Below, piece by piece: positions 54,701-63,510 of a stretch of DNA of 64,000 nt. The translations under genes and the position numbers were made by a program. The stretch is from Pseudarcicella hirudinis (GTDB lineage: Bacteria > Bacteroidota > Bacteroidia > Cytophagales > Spirosomataceae). The notes beneath the pieces are model-generated. The model searched no databases. It worked only from the letters and a program-made list of their open reading frames with translations, and was not told the origin of the DNA. Where the stretch lies: NCBI RefSeq assembly GCF_900115665.1, contig NZ_FOXH01000010.1, forward strand, positions 62,001-126,000, given 5' to 3'. Numbering within the stretch: position 1 is the stretch's first letter; each line of letters starts with the position of its first letter.

Positions 54701-54880
54701 AATTTGAGTTAGATAATGATTTTTTCTGGACAAAAAGAATCCATCATCACAAGTGTTTGTGATAGATTAAATTGGGTTTCGTTAAAGTTTGAGCGTTTGT
54801 TTACACTGGATTTTGAGGGTTTATGGATAATGACAGTAAGAGTTCATTTTGATTGAGGGTGAGTTTAAGTTAATGATTTA

Positions 54881-55900
54881 TCAGTTACAGCCAGGCCCCG
54901 AAAGTTCTACCTGATTATTTTCCAGACTGTAGGAAAGATTGGTAGTTTCTGAAATAATGTCTAAAATCAATAATAAATTCTCCTGATCGAAATCTGCAGT
55001 AATTCTGCAGTTTGCAATCTGGGCATTGATAAGTGTGATTTTTGTATCAAATTTCTCTTCAAGCTGTTTGATTACATCTTCCAGACGTGAATTGTCGAAG
55101 CTGATTGTAACTGGTTGATAAAGTGTCTGTTTATTTTCTTTAATAATATTTTTGTTGACTGTTAAAAGAGTAGTCTGTGGATTATAGGCAACAGACTGAC
55201 CGGCCGTTAAGATTGCGGAGGATTTATTCACACTTTCTTCCATCACTTTCACAGAAACCTTTCCGGTAACTACAGAAACCTCAACAGGAGAATTTTTAGT
55301 CCTGGACTTCACAGTAAAACTTGTTCCAAGTACCGCAATCTGAATTTTATCTGTCTGGATGATAAACGGATGCTGACGGTCTTTGGCGATTTCAAAAAAA
55401 CCTTCCCCACGGAAGATGATTTTTCGTTGTTTTCCTGAAAAACGTACCGGAAAACGAACTTCTGTATTCGGATGGAGCCAAACCGCACTTCCATCAGAAA
55501 AATTATGTCTTACAATCTTATTTTGAGTATTGGTGAATACTTTCCAGTTGTCTGAGATTTCTGCTACAGCAGATTCCTGACTGAATACTTTTTCTCTTTT
55601 CTGCCAGAGAACACCCAATACTCCCAGAATAATTAATACTGAAGCAGCAATCATTCCTGTTCTTAACCAGGAAGGCCTGAATGAAATGACTTTCCCGGAA
55701 CCCGGTAATTCGATGTGTTGGTTAATATTTTCCCAGGTTTCAACCTGAAATGTGTCTTTTTGCTGAGGGGATAACTTTGACCAGCTATCTTCATCGCCCG
55801 GAAGGGATTCATACCAAAGCTCAACCTTTTCCTTTTCTTCAGGGTTAAGGCTGTTTTCTAAGTAACGCTTAAGCAAGTCCGGGTCAATGTTTTTTTGCAT
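54881..55900 (-). CDS. FecR family anti-sigma factor (module 2)
   Basis: This 339-residue protein has the same layout as the first FecR: a cytoplasmic N-terminal part (about 1-78), one helix (about 82-99, MIAASVLIILGVLGVLW), a FecR domain (about 120-215, KIVRHNFSDGSAVWLHPNTEV, then IIFRGEGFFEIAKDRQHPF) and a C-terminal DUF4974 domain (VTISFDNSRLEDVIKQLEEKF). It lies 81 bp after the sigma gene and upstream of the second SusC. It should relay ligand binding by SusC to the sigma factor. Confidence 0.92.
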   Translation of the reverse strand: MQKNIDPDLLKRYLENSLNPEEKEKVELWYESLPGDEDSWSKLSPQQKDTFQVETWENINQHIELPGSGKVISFRPSWLRTGMIAASVLIILGVLGVLWQKREKVFSQESAVAEISDNWKVFTNTQNKIVRHNFSDGSAVWLHPNTEVRFPVRFSGKQRKIIFRGEGFFEIAKDRQHPFIIQTDKIQIAVLGTSFTVKSRTKNSPVEVSVVTGKVSVKVMEESVNKSSAILTAGQSVAYNPQTTLLTVNKNIIKENKQTLYQPVTISFDNSRLEDVIKQLEEKFDTKITLINAQIANCRITADFDQENLLLILDIISETTNLSYSLENNQVELSGPGCN

Positions 55901-55981
55901 TATAAATAAGGGTGTGTTTCGTGAGTCTGACTGTAAGTCGCATGTCAGCGATAAATACCCTTACTCGATTTCAAAAAAAAA

Positions 55982-56563
55982 TTAAGAAATTGTATAAAAC
56001 CCTAATACGGCGAGTAATGCGTAGTCTTTGAGGTGAAGGCGAAGCAGGCGAAGAGCCTTGGTAATATGTTGTTCAACGGTTTTTTCGGCAATCTGGAGTT
56101 TGCCGGCAATCTCTTTATTTGTATGCCCCATTCTGCTCAATAAAAATACCTCGCGGCATTTTTCCGGCAGTTTAGACAATGCGTGCTGATAATCGTTATT
56201 AAGTGTTTCGTAAGCTAAGGTTTCTTCTGTGCAGTTCGTAGAATCAATTTCCTGAAGCAGCAGTTTTTCCTGTAATAATTGTTTTCTGAACTGATTGATA
56301 ATCTGATTTTTAACTATTCCGAAGAGGTAATTCCTAAGATTGGTTTGCAGTTGAATTTTAGGATAATTTTGCCAGAAACTTATAAAAAGATCCTGAATGG
56401 CTTCCTGGGCCATAAAATGATTTCTCAGTTTTTCGTTTGCTTTATTATATAGCATTGGCAAATAACGAAGATAAATTTCCTCAAACGCGTTCACGTCGTC
56501 ATGATCCTGCAATAAAGCCAGCAAGGTTTCGTCGTCGAAATGTTTAAGTAAATTATTTTTCAT
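55982..56563 (-). CDS. ECF RNA polymerase sigma-70 factor (module 2)
   Basis: This 193-residue ECF sigma factor has region 2 with AFEEIYLRYLPMLYNKANEKL and AQEAIQDLFISFWQN, and region 4 with LPEKCREVFLLSRMGHTNKE and LQIAEKTVEQHITKALRLL, the minus-35 helix-turn-helix. It probably drives the second SusC/SusD pair. It is clearly a paralogue of the sigma factor at 16523 rather than a recent copy, because many positions differ. Confidence 0.92.
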   Translation of the reverse strand: MKNNLLKHFDDETLLALLQDHDDVNAFEEIYLRYLPMLYNKANEKLRNHFMAQEAIQDLFISFWQNYPKIQLQTNLRNYLFGIVKNQIINQFRKQLLQEKLLLQEIDSTNCTEETLAYETLNNDYQHALSKLPEKCREVFLLSRMGHTNKEIAGKLQIAEKTVEQHITKALRLLRLHLKDYALLAVLGFYTIS

Positions 56564-57084
56564 TTGGAATAAAATAATAGAAAATGATTTTTTCTCACCA
56601 AAATATCAATGATTCAATAGTCAAAAGGGCTTTAGAGAAAGTCTGATAATTTCAGTAATAAAATGCCTACTATTCTTTTCTGTGGAATGCTAAGCCGAAA
56701 TTTACATTGAATAAAAGGACTTTTGCAAGGACTGTTATTCGATTTTAAGAAAACTTAATAATGTGGAATGCATCTGTCAGAGAATTAAATATAGATTTTC
56801 AGGAAGCAGTTTGACGGTAATTGCCTGAAAACTACTGAAATTGGATGCGATTCTCAGTGTTTGCCAAAATAACCTGTTGAAACGCAGGTTAAATGTGAAT
56901 AATATCCTGATTTATGGAAATGATAGGAGTAGGGAGGAAATATCAATGTTCAAATTAGTATAAAATTCTGTAAATCTGTATTTGAAAAAGGATTAAACTT
57001 TTATTTTTAAAGATGATAAAGAAAGATATTCAGCTTCATGGGATAGTATGTTCGGAAAAAGTCAGTAAAACTGAATACTGTTTA
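56564..57084. other. Gene-free region with nested inverted repeats
   Basis: No ORF of note lies here. Three repeat pairs stand out. GAATGCATC (56766-56774) faces GATGCGATTC (56844-56853). Inside them TTTTCAGG (56796-56803) faces CCTGAAAA (56824-56831). AACCTG (56871-56876) faces CAGGTT (56885-56890). TGTGGAATGC also occurs twice (56681 and 56762). The nesting could reflect a structured RNA, but no known family is recognised. Confidence 0.35.
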
Positions 57085-57126
57085 AAAACACAAAGAGGTA
57101 GAAATTACGCTACCTCTTTGTGTTTT
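57085..57126 (-). terminator. Terminator of the small unknown gene
   Basis: A 17-bp perfect stem (57085-57101 with 57110-57126) surrounds an 8-base loop, with A and T runs at the ends. It lies just past the minus-strand stop at 57130. Confidence 0.9.
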
Positions 57127-57129
57127 GGC

Positions 57130-57342
57130 TTATGAAAAACCGATTTTTGCCCGGAACCTGTTAAAACACCGATGGAGAATTTGGCGATAAATCATACCAA
57201 ATTGCTCATAACACCAATCTCTTAATTGTTTAATTTCTTCAATAACGAGGCTCTTTACAGCTTTTTTTAACTCTTTTTCAAACAATTTTGCATCAAAACT
57301 TACTTTGCTTAAAATCATTTTTACATATTCGATGGTAGTCAT
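57130..57342 (-). CDS. Small protein of unknown function
   Basis: The frame is open to 57378, but the Met complementary to 57340-57342 (MTTIEYVKMILSKVSF) is the more natural start and gives 70 residues. The protein is helical and charged (LFEKELKKAVKSLVIEEIKQL) and then has RDWCYEQFGMIYRQILHRCF with two cysteines. There is no signal peptide. A strong terminator follows, which supports a real transcript. A 9-base tandem repeat (ATGGTAGTC twice) covers the start. I do not recognise the family. Confidence 0.6.
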   Translation of the reverse strand: MTTIEYVKMILSKVSFDAKLFEKELKKAVKSLVIEEIKQLRDWCYEQFGMIYRQILHRCFNRFRAKIGFS

Positions 57343-57516
57343 GGTAGTCCTAAGATTTTTGAGCTGGTTAACAATCAAATAGTATTAAGAAGTAATTTTT
57401 ATAATGTTTAAAACGTATTTATCAGAAAGCTTTATCGGTTTTCAATGGAATAAACACTTTAAATTTCCAGAAATCACTCAAACCGATTATACTAATTTCT
57501 AAACATAAATAATCTA

Positions 57517-57550
57517 TTTGCTAACCCTCTATATAAAACTATTATTTTTG
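57517..57550 (+). promoter_or_regulatory. Promoter of batD-like gene
   Basis: TTTG at 57517-57520, a 22-base spacer and TATTTTTG at 57543-57550 fit the promoter consensus. The minus-7 element ends only 7 bases before the ATG at 57558, so the mRNA would be almost leaderless. Confidence 0.55.
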
Positions 57551-57557
57551 TATAACG

Positions 57558-58988
57558 ATGTGTTTGCGACAAAATTATATAATTATTTTAATATTTTTTT
57601 GTTTCCTGTTGAGTTTTTTTGCAAAAGCTCAGGAGACAGAAATTTCTGTACTTATTGGGGAACGAAATATTGGAGTGAATGAACCTTTGGCAGTGAGCGT
57701 AACAATACGCAAGACCGGAGAGGTTGAAACCCCGGTTGCCAAATTCCCGGAAATTCCGAATTTTTTGAAAAGAGGAACTTCCACTTCCCGTGCTACATCA
57801 TATGCAAATGGCCAGAAAATTATCACTTATACAATCACCCAAAATTACCAGGCTATAAAGGAAGGGAGCTTTAAGGTTAATCCGATCAAAATTACAGTCA
57901 ATGGGACGGAGGTAAAATCAGAAATGGCAAATGTCATTGTTTCTCCTGAAAAAGATAACAAGTCAGCGTCAAATGATGACTTTGCTGATTTTATAGATGC
58001 CAGTAATTTCAAAGATTTTGAGGAAGTCAAAGAAGATGCGTTTCTGGCACTTACTACCACAAAATCCAAACCTTTCGTAGGAGAGGGTTTTACGGTAACA
58101 CTCGCATTTTATGTGGCTGAAAGCAATGGGGCAGAAATGCAGTTTAAGAATAATGAAATCCAGATTCCTGAAATCATAAAAAGAATAAAGCCCAACAACT
58201 GCTGGGAGGAAAGTCATGGATTGACAGAAGAAAAAATCAGCAAGGTTACGATAAATGACAAAAAATACACAGAATATATGTTTTATCGGGCCACATTCTA
58301 TGCGCTTAATAATCAGAAAGTTATATTTCCAGCTGCTGCCCTCAATCTGGTAAAGTTCAAAACTGTCAAAAACGGAGAAAAATTACCTGAAATAATCAGA
58401 TTTGTTTCCCGACAGGTTATTGTGGAACCGAAAGAATTACCTGCTCACCCTCTGAGACAGGAAATTTCGGTAGGAACATTCTATCTTAAAGAAAATACCA
58501 ATAAAGTAAAGATGTCTACCGGAAAGGCTTTTCAATACCGAATGACTATTGCCGGAGATGGAAATATCTCTACTATAAAAATCCCTGAGATAAAGAATGA
58601 CAGTCTTTTTGACTTTTATCCACCGGAGTCTGAGTCGGTTGTAACACCTCAGAACGGAAAAATTATTGGCAATAAAACCTTCACTTTTCAGATTATTCCG
58701 AAACAAGCTGGTAGTTTTGCATTATCAAAGTACTTCAGATGGATTTATTTTAATCCGGTCAGCTCGAAGTATGATACTCTGAAATCAAGCCTTGTGATTC
58801 AGGTTTCGGGAAAGAAGATACAGACTGTTGAAGCTCCGGTAACTGCCGGGTCGGTTTATGATGGACTGGATAAGGTGGATACTTCAAAGCAACAAACTGA
58901 TTATTCAAAAATATTGAAAGATGAAGCTAATGTCCTGATAATATTTATGTTATTAGGCATGACTTATATTTTTTGGAGAAGAAAATAG
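57558..58988 (+). CDS. BatD family protein
   Basis: This 476-residue protein has a signal peptide (about 1-25, ending AKAQ), an extracytoplasmic beta-rich part and one C-terminal helix (about 455-472) with a short basic tail. Family signs are SVLIGERNIGVNEPLAVSVTI near the start, GTSTSRATSYANGQKIITYT, and FVGEGFTVTLAFYV. BatD occurs with BatA, BatB and BatE in the Bacteroides aerotolerance operon, proposed to act with a MoxR ATPase. None of these is next to it here, so it stands alone. Its role is unknown. Confidence 0.85.
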   Translation: MCLRQNYIIILIFFCFLLSFFAKAQETEISVLIGERNIGVNEPLAVSVTIRKTGEVETPVAKFPEIPNFLKRGTSTSRATSYANGQKIITYTITQNYQAIKEGSFKVNPIKITVNGTEVKSEMANVIVSPEKDNKSASNDDFADFIDASNFKDFEEVKEDAFLALTTTKSKPFVGEGFTVTLAFYVAESNGAEMQFKNNEIQIPEIIKRIKPNNCWEESHGLTEEKISKVTINDKKYTEYMFYRATFYALNNQKVIFPAAALNLVKFKTVKNGEKLPEIIRFVSRQVIVEPKELPAHPLRQEISVGTFYLKENTNKVKMSTGKAFQYRMTIAGDGNISTIKIPEIKNDSLFDFYPPESESVVTPQNGKIIGNKTFTFQIIPKQAGSFALSKYFRWIYFNPVSSKYDTLKSSLVIQVSGKKIQTVEAPVTAGSVYDGLDKVDTSKQQTDYSKILKDEANVLIIFMLLGMTYIFWRRK

Positions 58989-59070
58989 GTGAAAAATGGT
59001 TTAGAGAATGTTTTAAAATCATTTTCTGAGTCATTTTGGTATATAAGTAAATTTGAATCTAAATTTCCAA

Positions 59071-60156
59071 ATGAGCAGTTCATACGGTAAAATATTTAAA
59101 ATCAGTACTTTCGGAGAGTCCCATGGTGCTGCTGTGGGAGTAATTATTGATGGTTGTCCTGCCGGAATTGACTTTGACCAGGAGTTTATCCAAAGCGAAT
59201 TGGATCGTCGTAAACCCGGGCAGTCACGTATCACCACACAAAGAAAGGAAGCAGATGAGTTTCAGGTTCTTTCAGGGGTATTTGAAGGTAAAACGCAGGG
59301 AACACCCATTGCCATGATGGTTTGGAACGGGGATCAGCGGTCGAAGGATTATTCTCATATTTCTGAACAGTTCAGGCCATCTCATGCTGATTATACATAT
59401 CAGGTTAAATACGGAACACGTGATTATCGAGGAGGAGGAAGAAGTTCTGCCCGCGAAACTGTAGCAAGGGTTGCTGCCGGAGCTTTGGCAAAACTTGTAC
59501 TCAGACAGATTAATGTGGAGATTCACGCTTATGTTTCGCAAGTCGGAAAGTTAAAATTAGATAAACCGTATCAGGGCCTAGATTTGTCAAAAGCCGAAGA
59601 AAATGCGGTAAGATGCCCTGATCCGGAAATTGCACAGAAAATGTTCGATTTGATTGACGAGACCCGTAAAAAAGGAGACTCAATCGGTGGAGTAGTAAAT
59701 TGTGTTATTACAGGAACGCCTGCGGGATTGGGAGAGCCTGTTTTTGACAAACTTCATGCAGAATTAGGAAAAGCCATGTTAAGCATCAATGCGGTAAAGG
59801 GCTTTGAATATGGCAGCGGGTTTGAGGGAGTCGAAATGTATGGCTCAGAACATAACGACCTTTTTTATGATGAAAATGGAGTAGTTAAAACCCATACAAA
59901 TTATTCCGGAGGTATTCAGGGAGGGATTTCCAACGGAGCTGACATTTATTTCCGTGTAGCATTTAAGCCGGTGGCAACTATTATGCAGGATCAGGAAAGC
60001 CTGGATCAGAATGGTAATGTTGTAACGGTATCAGGGAAAGGACGTCATGATCCATGTGTTGTGCCAAGAGCCGTACCAATTGTAGAGGGTATGGCAGCTT
60101 TGGTATTGGTTGATGCTTTATTAAGACAGCGGGCTTCCGGCCGTTTACTCATTTAG
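59071..60156 (+). CDS. aroC: Chorismate synthase
   Basis: AroC converts EPSP to chorismate using reduced FMN, the last step of the shikimate path. The ATG at 59071 gives [19 protein letters not shown]; a TTG at 59053 also opens the frame but lies in the likely minus-7 element (TAAATTTG, 59048-59055). Signatures include [37 protein letters not shown] and [19 protein letters not shown], and the C-terminal [18 protein letters not shown]. The length of 361 residues is normal. It is followed by a terminator, so it is a single-gene transcript. Confidence 0.97.
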   Translation: MSSSYGKIFKISTFGESHGAAVGVIIDGCPAGIDFDQEFIQSELDRRKPGQSRITTQRKEADEFQVLSGVFEGKTQGTPIAMMVWNGDQRSKDYSHISEQFRPSHADYTYQVKYGTRDYRGGGRSSARETVARVAAGALAKLVLRQINVEIHAYVSQVGKLKLDKPYQGLDLSKAEENAVRCPDPEIAQKMFDLIDETRKKGDSIGGVVNCVITGTPAGLGEPVFDKLHAELGKAMLSINAVKGFEYGSGFEGVEMYGSEHNDLFYDENGVVKTHTNYSGGIQGGISNGADIYFRVAFKPVATIMQDQESLDQNGNVVTVSGKGRHDPCVVPRAVPIVEGMAALVLVDALLRQRASGRLLI

Positions 60157-60239
60157 CAGGTTGGCCGAGGTAAGAAAACGCTTGATGAAATAATAATACT
60201 TGTTGATAATCAGTTAAGAACCTAGATTAAATTTAATCT

Positions 60240-60265
60240 CCGGAGTAATGTATTTCTCCGGTTTT
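60240..60265 (+). terminator. Terminator of aroC
   Basis: CCGGAG (60240-60245) pairs with CTCCGG (60256-60261) around a 10-base loop and is followed by TTTT. Confidence 0.75.
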
Positions 60266-60378
60266 ATTAAACAATATCTCTGTACAAAGATTTATGAAGT
60301 CCTTTGGGTTTAAAGAGTCATAAAGAGAGTTTTTGGAATAATAGAGAACTGTTGAAAGATTAATTTAAAAGGTATCGA

Positions 60379-61137
60379 ATGATTGAGATAAAACTATCCG
60401 CAGAGAAGATAATTTCTTTTTTTGCTGACATCGAGCTGACACCCATTGAAAAAGGCTATCTGGAATCCCATGCCATCAGATATAGCCACATTATCCAAAC
60501 CATAGATCCTTTGATCAAAAAGATTATTGAGACTAAGAATAAGGTAAACATCCTTGATATCGGACCTCATTATCTGACAGGAATACTTAAAAGATTTTAT
60601 GGCGAAAAGGTTGAGATTAATACCCTGGGCTGGCCGATTGACAAAAAAATAGTGCCTTCTGAAATGATTCATACTCATTTCAATTTTGACCTGAATTGTT
60701 GTCAGCACAAGGAGAAATGGATTAGTTCTGACAAACATGACCTGGTAATTATGGCTGAGGTGATAGAACATTTGCATACAGCACCTTCTATTGTACTGGA
60801 TTTTGTGTCAACTTTTATTAATCCGGGAGGATTTCTTTATCTGGGTACACCCAATGCAGTGTCTTTGAAAAAAAGAATGATTATGCTGATGGGGCAAAAT
60901 CCTTATGAAAAAATCCGTGAAAACTGTATCAATCCGGGACATTTCAGAGAATACACTATTCAGGAGATCAAAGAATATTGCAGAGAGGTGAATTTATCTA
61001 TCTATGATTATGAAATTGTAAATTATACTCCTGCAATGGGAGTAAAAGGTAAAATTGTACGTTTTTTGGGAAGAAAATATAATAACTTTAATGAAATGCT
61101 GAGTATTATAGCTCAGAAAACCAATGTTCTTTTCTGA
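60379..61137 (+). CDS. SAM-dependent methyltransferase
   Basis: This 252-residue class I methyltransferase has the SAM loop VNILDIGPHYLTGILKRF (motif I, with GP in place of the usual GxGxG), then KHDLVIMAEVIEHLHTAPSI (motif II/post I, with the EHL typical of Methyltransf_11/23) and PGGFLYLGTPNAVSLKKR. The acceptor is unknown. The C-terminal part has PGHFREYTIQEIKEY, seen in sugar or lipid O-methyltransferases of surface-polymer loci. Its 3' end overlaps the start of tadA by 14 bases, so the two are translationally coupled. Confidence 0.85.
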   Translation: MIEIKLSAEKIISFFADIELTPIEKGYLESHAIRYSHIIQTIDPLIKKIIETKNKVNILDIGPHYLTGILKRFYGEKVEINTLGWPIDKKIVPSEMIHTHFNFDLNCCQHKEKWISSDKHDLVIMAEVIEHLHTAPSIVLDFVSTFINPGGFLYLGTPNAVSLKKRMIMLMGQNPYEKIRENCINPGHFREYTIQEIKEYCREVNLSIYDYEIVNYTPAMGVKGKIVRFLGRKYNNFNEMLSIIAQKTNVLF

Positions 61138-61564
61138 TGAATATTTTATGGGAATAGCGCTTCGGCAAGCCGAAATGGCATTTGAAGAAGGTGAAATTCC
61201 CGTAGGAGCTGTCGTTGTATGTCAGGAGAGAATTATCGCAAAAGCTTACAATCAGACAGAAAGATTAAACGACGTTACGGCACATGCGGAAATGCTGGCA
61301 TTAACTGCCGCCACTCAATATCTTGGCGCAAAATATTTAAAGGATTGCACTTTGTATGTTACGCTTGAACCCTGTCTCATGTGCGCAGGGGCAATTTATT
61401 GGTCACAATTGGGGAGACTGGTTTTTGCTGCCTCAGATGATAAGAGAGGATTCGAAAACGTAAAACAAACAGTGCTTCATCCTAAAACGATCCTGATAAA
61501 AGGAGTTCTTCAGCATGAATCAGAGGAACTTTTACGTAATTTTTTTAAGAAATTAAGAACCTAA
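61124..61564 (+). CDS. tadA: tRNA-specific adenosine deaminase
   Basis: TadA deaminates A34 of tRNA-Arg(ACG) to inosine. The 146-residue protein has the zinc and catalytic motif HAEMLAL (His54, Glu56) and PCLMCAGA (Cys84, Cys87), with EGEIPVGAVVV and AYNQTERLNDVTAHAE as in the TadA family. The helix ending FFKKLR is also typical. Some homologs deaminate free nucleobases (guanine deaminase), but the motif set favours tRNA. The start overlaps the methyltransferase by 14 bases. Confidence 0.92.
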   Translation: MFFSDEYFMGIALRQAEMAFEEGEIPVGAVVVCQERIIAKAYNQTERLNDVTAHAEMLALTAATQYLGAKYLKDCTLYVTLEPCLMCAGAIYWSQLGRLVFAASDDKRGFENVKQTVLHPKTILIKGVLQHESEELLRNFFKKLRT

Positions 61565-61630
61565 AAAGATATTCAGTCGTTACAGTGGCAAGAGGACTCT
61601 GAATAAACCGATTGAACTGAGAGGAGAGAT

Positions 61631-61661
61631 TTTGATTATGACGGGCAAAATTTTAATTTTG
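61631..61661 (+). promoter_or_regulatory. Promoter of the superoxide dismutase gene
   Basis: TTTG at 61631-61634, a 19-base spacer and TAATTTTG at 61654-61661 match the consensus. The start codon lies about 60 bases beyond the predicted transcription start. Confidence 0.7.
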
Positions 61662-61726
61662 TCAGTATATATTTTTGGTTTAGTCTATTTCAGAGCAATA
61701 ACCTTATAACTTAATATAACTTAAAT

Positions 61727-62338
61727 ATGACATTTGTATTAGATCCGCTTCCATACGCAAATAATGCGTTAGAACCTCATTTCGATGCCTTGACAATGGA
61801 AATTCACCATGACCGTCATCATAATGCATACGTAACTAATCTTAATGCTGCCGTTACCGGTACAGAATTGGAAGGTAAGTCACTGGAAGATTTATTGGCA
61901 AATATCAGTAAATTGGCTCCTGCTGTTCGTAATAACGGAGGAGGTCATTTTAACCATACTTTCTTCTGGAATATTTTGTCTCCAAATGGAGGAGGAGCAC
62001 CGGTAGGTTCACTTGCTGAGGCAATCACTGCAAAATTTGGTTCATTTGACGATTTTAAAGCTGAATTTAAAAAAGCAGGTATTGGTCGTTTCGGTTCTGG
62101 CTGGGCCTGGTTAGTAGCTCAGAAAGATGGCTCAATTGCGATTTCATCCACCCCAAATCAAGACAATCCGTTGATGGATGTTGCTGAGGTGAAAGGTACA
62201 CCAATTATTGGTCTTGATGTATGGGAACATGCGTATTATCTGAAGTTTCAGAACAAGCGCCCTGATTATATTGATGCATTCTGGAATGTATTAAACTGGG
62301 AAGCTGCTGAAGCACGTTATAAAGCCGCTAAGGCTTAG
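61727..62338 (+). CDS. sodA: Iron/manganese superoxide dismutase
   Basis: This enzyme converts superoxide to oxygen and hydrogen peroxide. The 203-residue protein has all four metal ligands: His27 ([13 protein letters not shown]), His77 ([11 protein letters not shown]), Asp164 and His168 ([13 protein letters not shown]). No signal peptide is present, so it is cytoplasmic. Sequence alone cannot separate Fe from Mn or cambialistic forms with certainty, and the sodA/sodB symbol is therefore provisional. It stands alone between its own promoter and tRNA-His. Confidence 0.93.
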   Translation: MTFVLDPLPYANNALEPHFDALTMEIHHDRHHNAYVTNLNAAVTGTELEGKSLEDLLANISKLAPAVRNNGGGHFNHTFFWNILSPNGGGAPVGSLAEAITAKFGSFDDFKAEFKKAGIGRFGSGWAWLVAQKDGSIAISSTPNQDNPLMDVAEVKGTPIIGLDVWEHAYYLKFQNKRPDYIDAFWNVLNWEAAEARYKAAKA

Positions 62339-62398
62339 ATAGTTAGAACGAACAATTATCAAAACCTCATTTTTTTTGATAAAATTTCATTCAAATTC

Positions 62399-62428
62399 TT
62401 GTATTTTGATAATTGTTCGTTAATTTTG
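62399..62428 (+). promoter_or_regulatory. Promoter of tRNA-His
   Basis: TTG at 62399-62401, a 19-base spacer and TAATTTTG at 62421-62428 repeat the form seen at the other tRNA genes. Confidence 0.75.
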
Positions 62429-62444
62429 CATTCCCAAAACACAC

Positions 62445-62519
62445 GGAGATTGTAGCTCAGCTGGTTAGAGCATCGGTTTGTGGTTCCGAGGGTCGTGGGT
62501 TCGAACCCCATCATTCTCC
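62445..62519 (+). tRNA. tRNA-His (GTG)
   Basis: The extra 5' G (62445, position -1) faces the discriminator C (62519), as in all tRNA-His. The acceptor GAGATTG pairs with CATTCTC with one T-T mismatch at the fifth pair. The D arm is AGCTCAGCTGGTTAGAGC, the anticodon loop is TTGTGGT with anticodon GTG, and the T arm GTGGG/CCCAT encloses TTCGAAC. The CCA end is not fully encoded. It is another substrate of Tgt. Confidence 0.95.
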
Positions 62520-62522
62520 CAG

Positions 62523-62552
62523 AGCCTTGTCATTATGACAAGGCTTTTTTTT
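62523..62552 (+). terminator. Terminator after tRNA-His
   Basis: AGCCTTGTCA (62523-62532) pairs with TGACAAGGCT (62536-62545) around TTA, followed by seven T. Confidence 0.92.
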
Positions 62553-62596
62553 ATAATAATGAATAACCATTTTCGGGTAAGAATAATGATGTTTCT

Positions 62597-63301
62597 ATGC
62601 AGCCAAATCATCTCCATGATATTTTGACCCTACGATACAGGAAAGTTATTTTCGTTATTTTACCATTAATGTATATTGCAGGGGTTATTGGTCTTCAGAT
62701 ACCCTTTACCCAGGAGCTTTTCAAATCTCTTTCCCCATTTAACCTTTGGATTTCTCTGGCACTTTTGCTTCTTTTTCAGGAAGAATACAATAGAAAATTT
62801 ATTGTTTTTAGCCTTATCGTTTTCAGCACCGGCTTTTTTGTGGAAGTTTTAGGAGTAAAAACCGGGGTGATTTTCGGGGAATATGTTTACGGGAAGACCC
62901 TGGGATTTAAAATATTTGATGTTCCGCTTACAATTGGAGCCAATTGGCTTACCTTAATTTATTGTACCGGAATATGCTCTGATAAAATAACTGCCTTTCT
63001 AAGCAAGCATGTTCATACAGGGTTTTCGGCAAATATGTTTGCATCAGTATCAGGAGCCTTTCTAATGACTGCACTGGATGTTTTAATTGAACCTGTTGCC
63101 GTAAGACTTGATTTCTGGCATTGGAAAGATGGAATAATACCTGTGCAGAATTACATCGCCTGGTTTGTGATTAGTTTTATCCTCCATGTGTATTTTAATA
63201 AATCCCGGTTTTCTAAGACAAACGCTTTAGCTCTGAGATTACTGCTTTTAGAGGTTTTGTTTTTCAGCGCACATACTTTAGCATTCGCTTTGTTGTCCTG
63301 A
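62597..63301 (+). CDS. Carotenoid biosynthesis protein (CruF/DUF422-like)
   Basis: This 234-residue protein has six to seven predicted helices and the family pattern GFFVEVLGVKTGVIFGEYVYG, then LGFKIFDVPLTIGANWL and GAFLMTALDVLIEPVAVRLDFWHW, with the conserved Asp and Glu residues expected of CruF-type carotenoid 1,2-hydratases. CruF adds water to the psi ends of carotenoids and is needed for glycosylated or hydroxylated carotenoids. The MerR-type regulator gene 210 bp downstream is the kind that controls carotenoid loci, so this is probably the edge of one. The exact substrate is not known. Confidence 0.85.
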   Translation: MQPNHLHDILTLRYRKVIFVILPLMYIAGVIGLQIPFTQELFKSLSPFNLWISLALLLLFQEEYNRKFIVFSLIVFSTGFFVEVLGVKTGVIFGEYVYGKTLGFKIFDVPLTIGANWLTLIYCTGICSDKITAFLSKHVHTGFSANMFASVSGAFLMTALDVLIEPVAVRLDFWHWKDGIIPVQNYIAWFVISFILHVYFNKSRFSKTNALALRLLLLEVLFFSAHTLAFALLS

Positions 63302-63510
63302 TGCATTGATATTCAGGAAATTGGATATAATTTTAAACTTTTTTAAAAAAGAAAAGTTCTGTTAATATTCATATCTTAAGGACCGATGACAGAAAACAAT
63401 GGAGGCCACATTATTTGAGAAAAAACAACCTGCCAGCGTAAAATAATTTCTATTCAGATAAATCTTAGGAAGAAGGTTACATATTTCAGCAAGACAAGAT
63501 AGACCACAAG

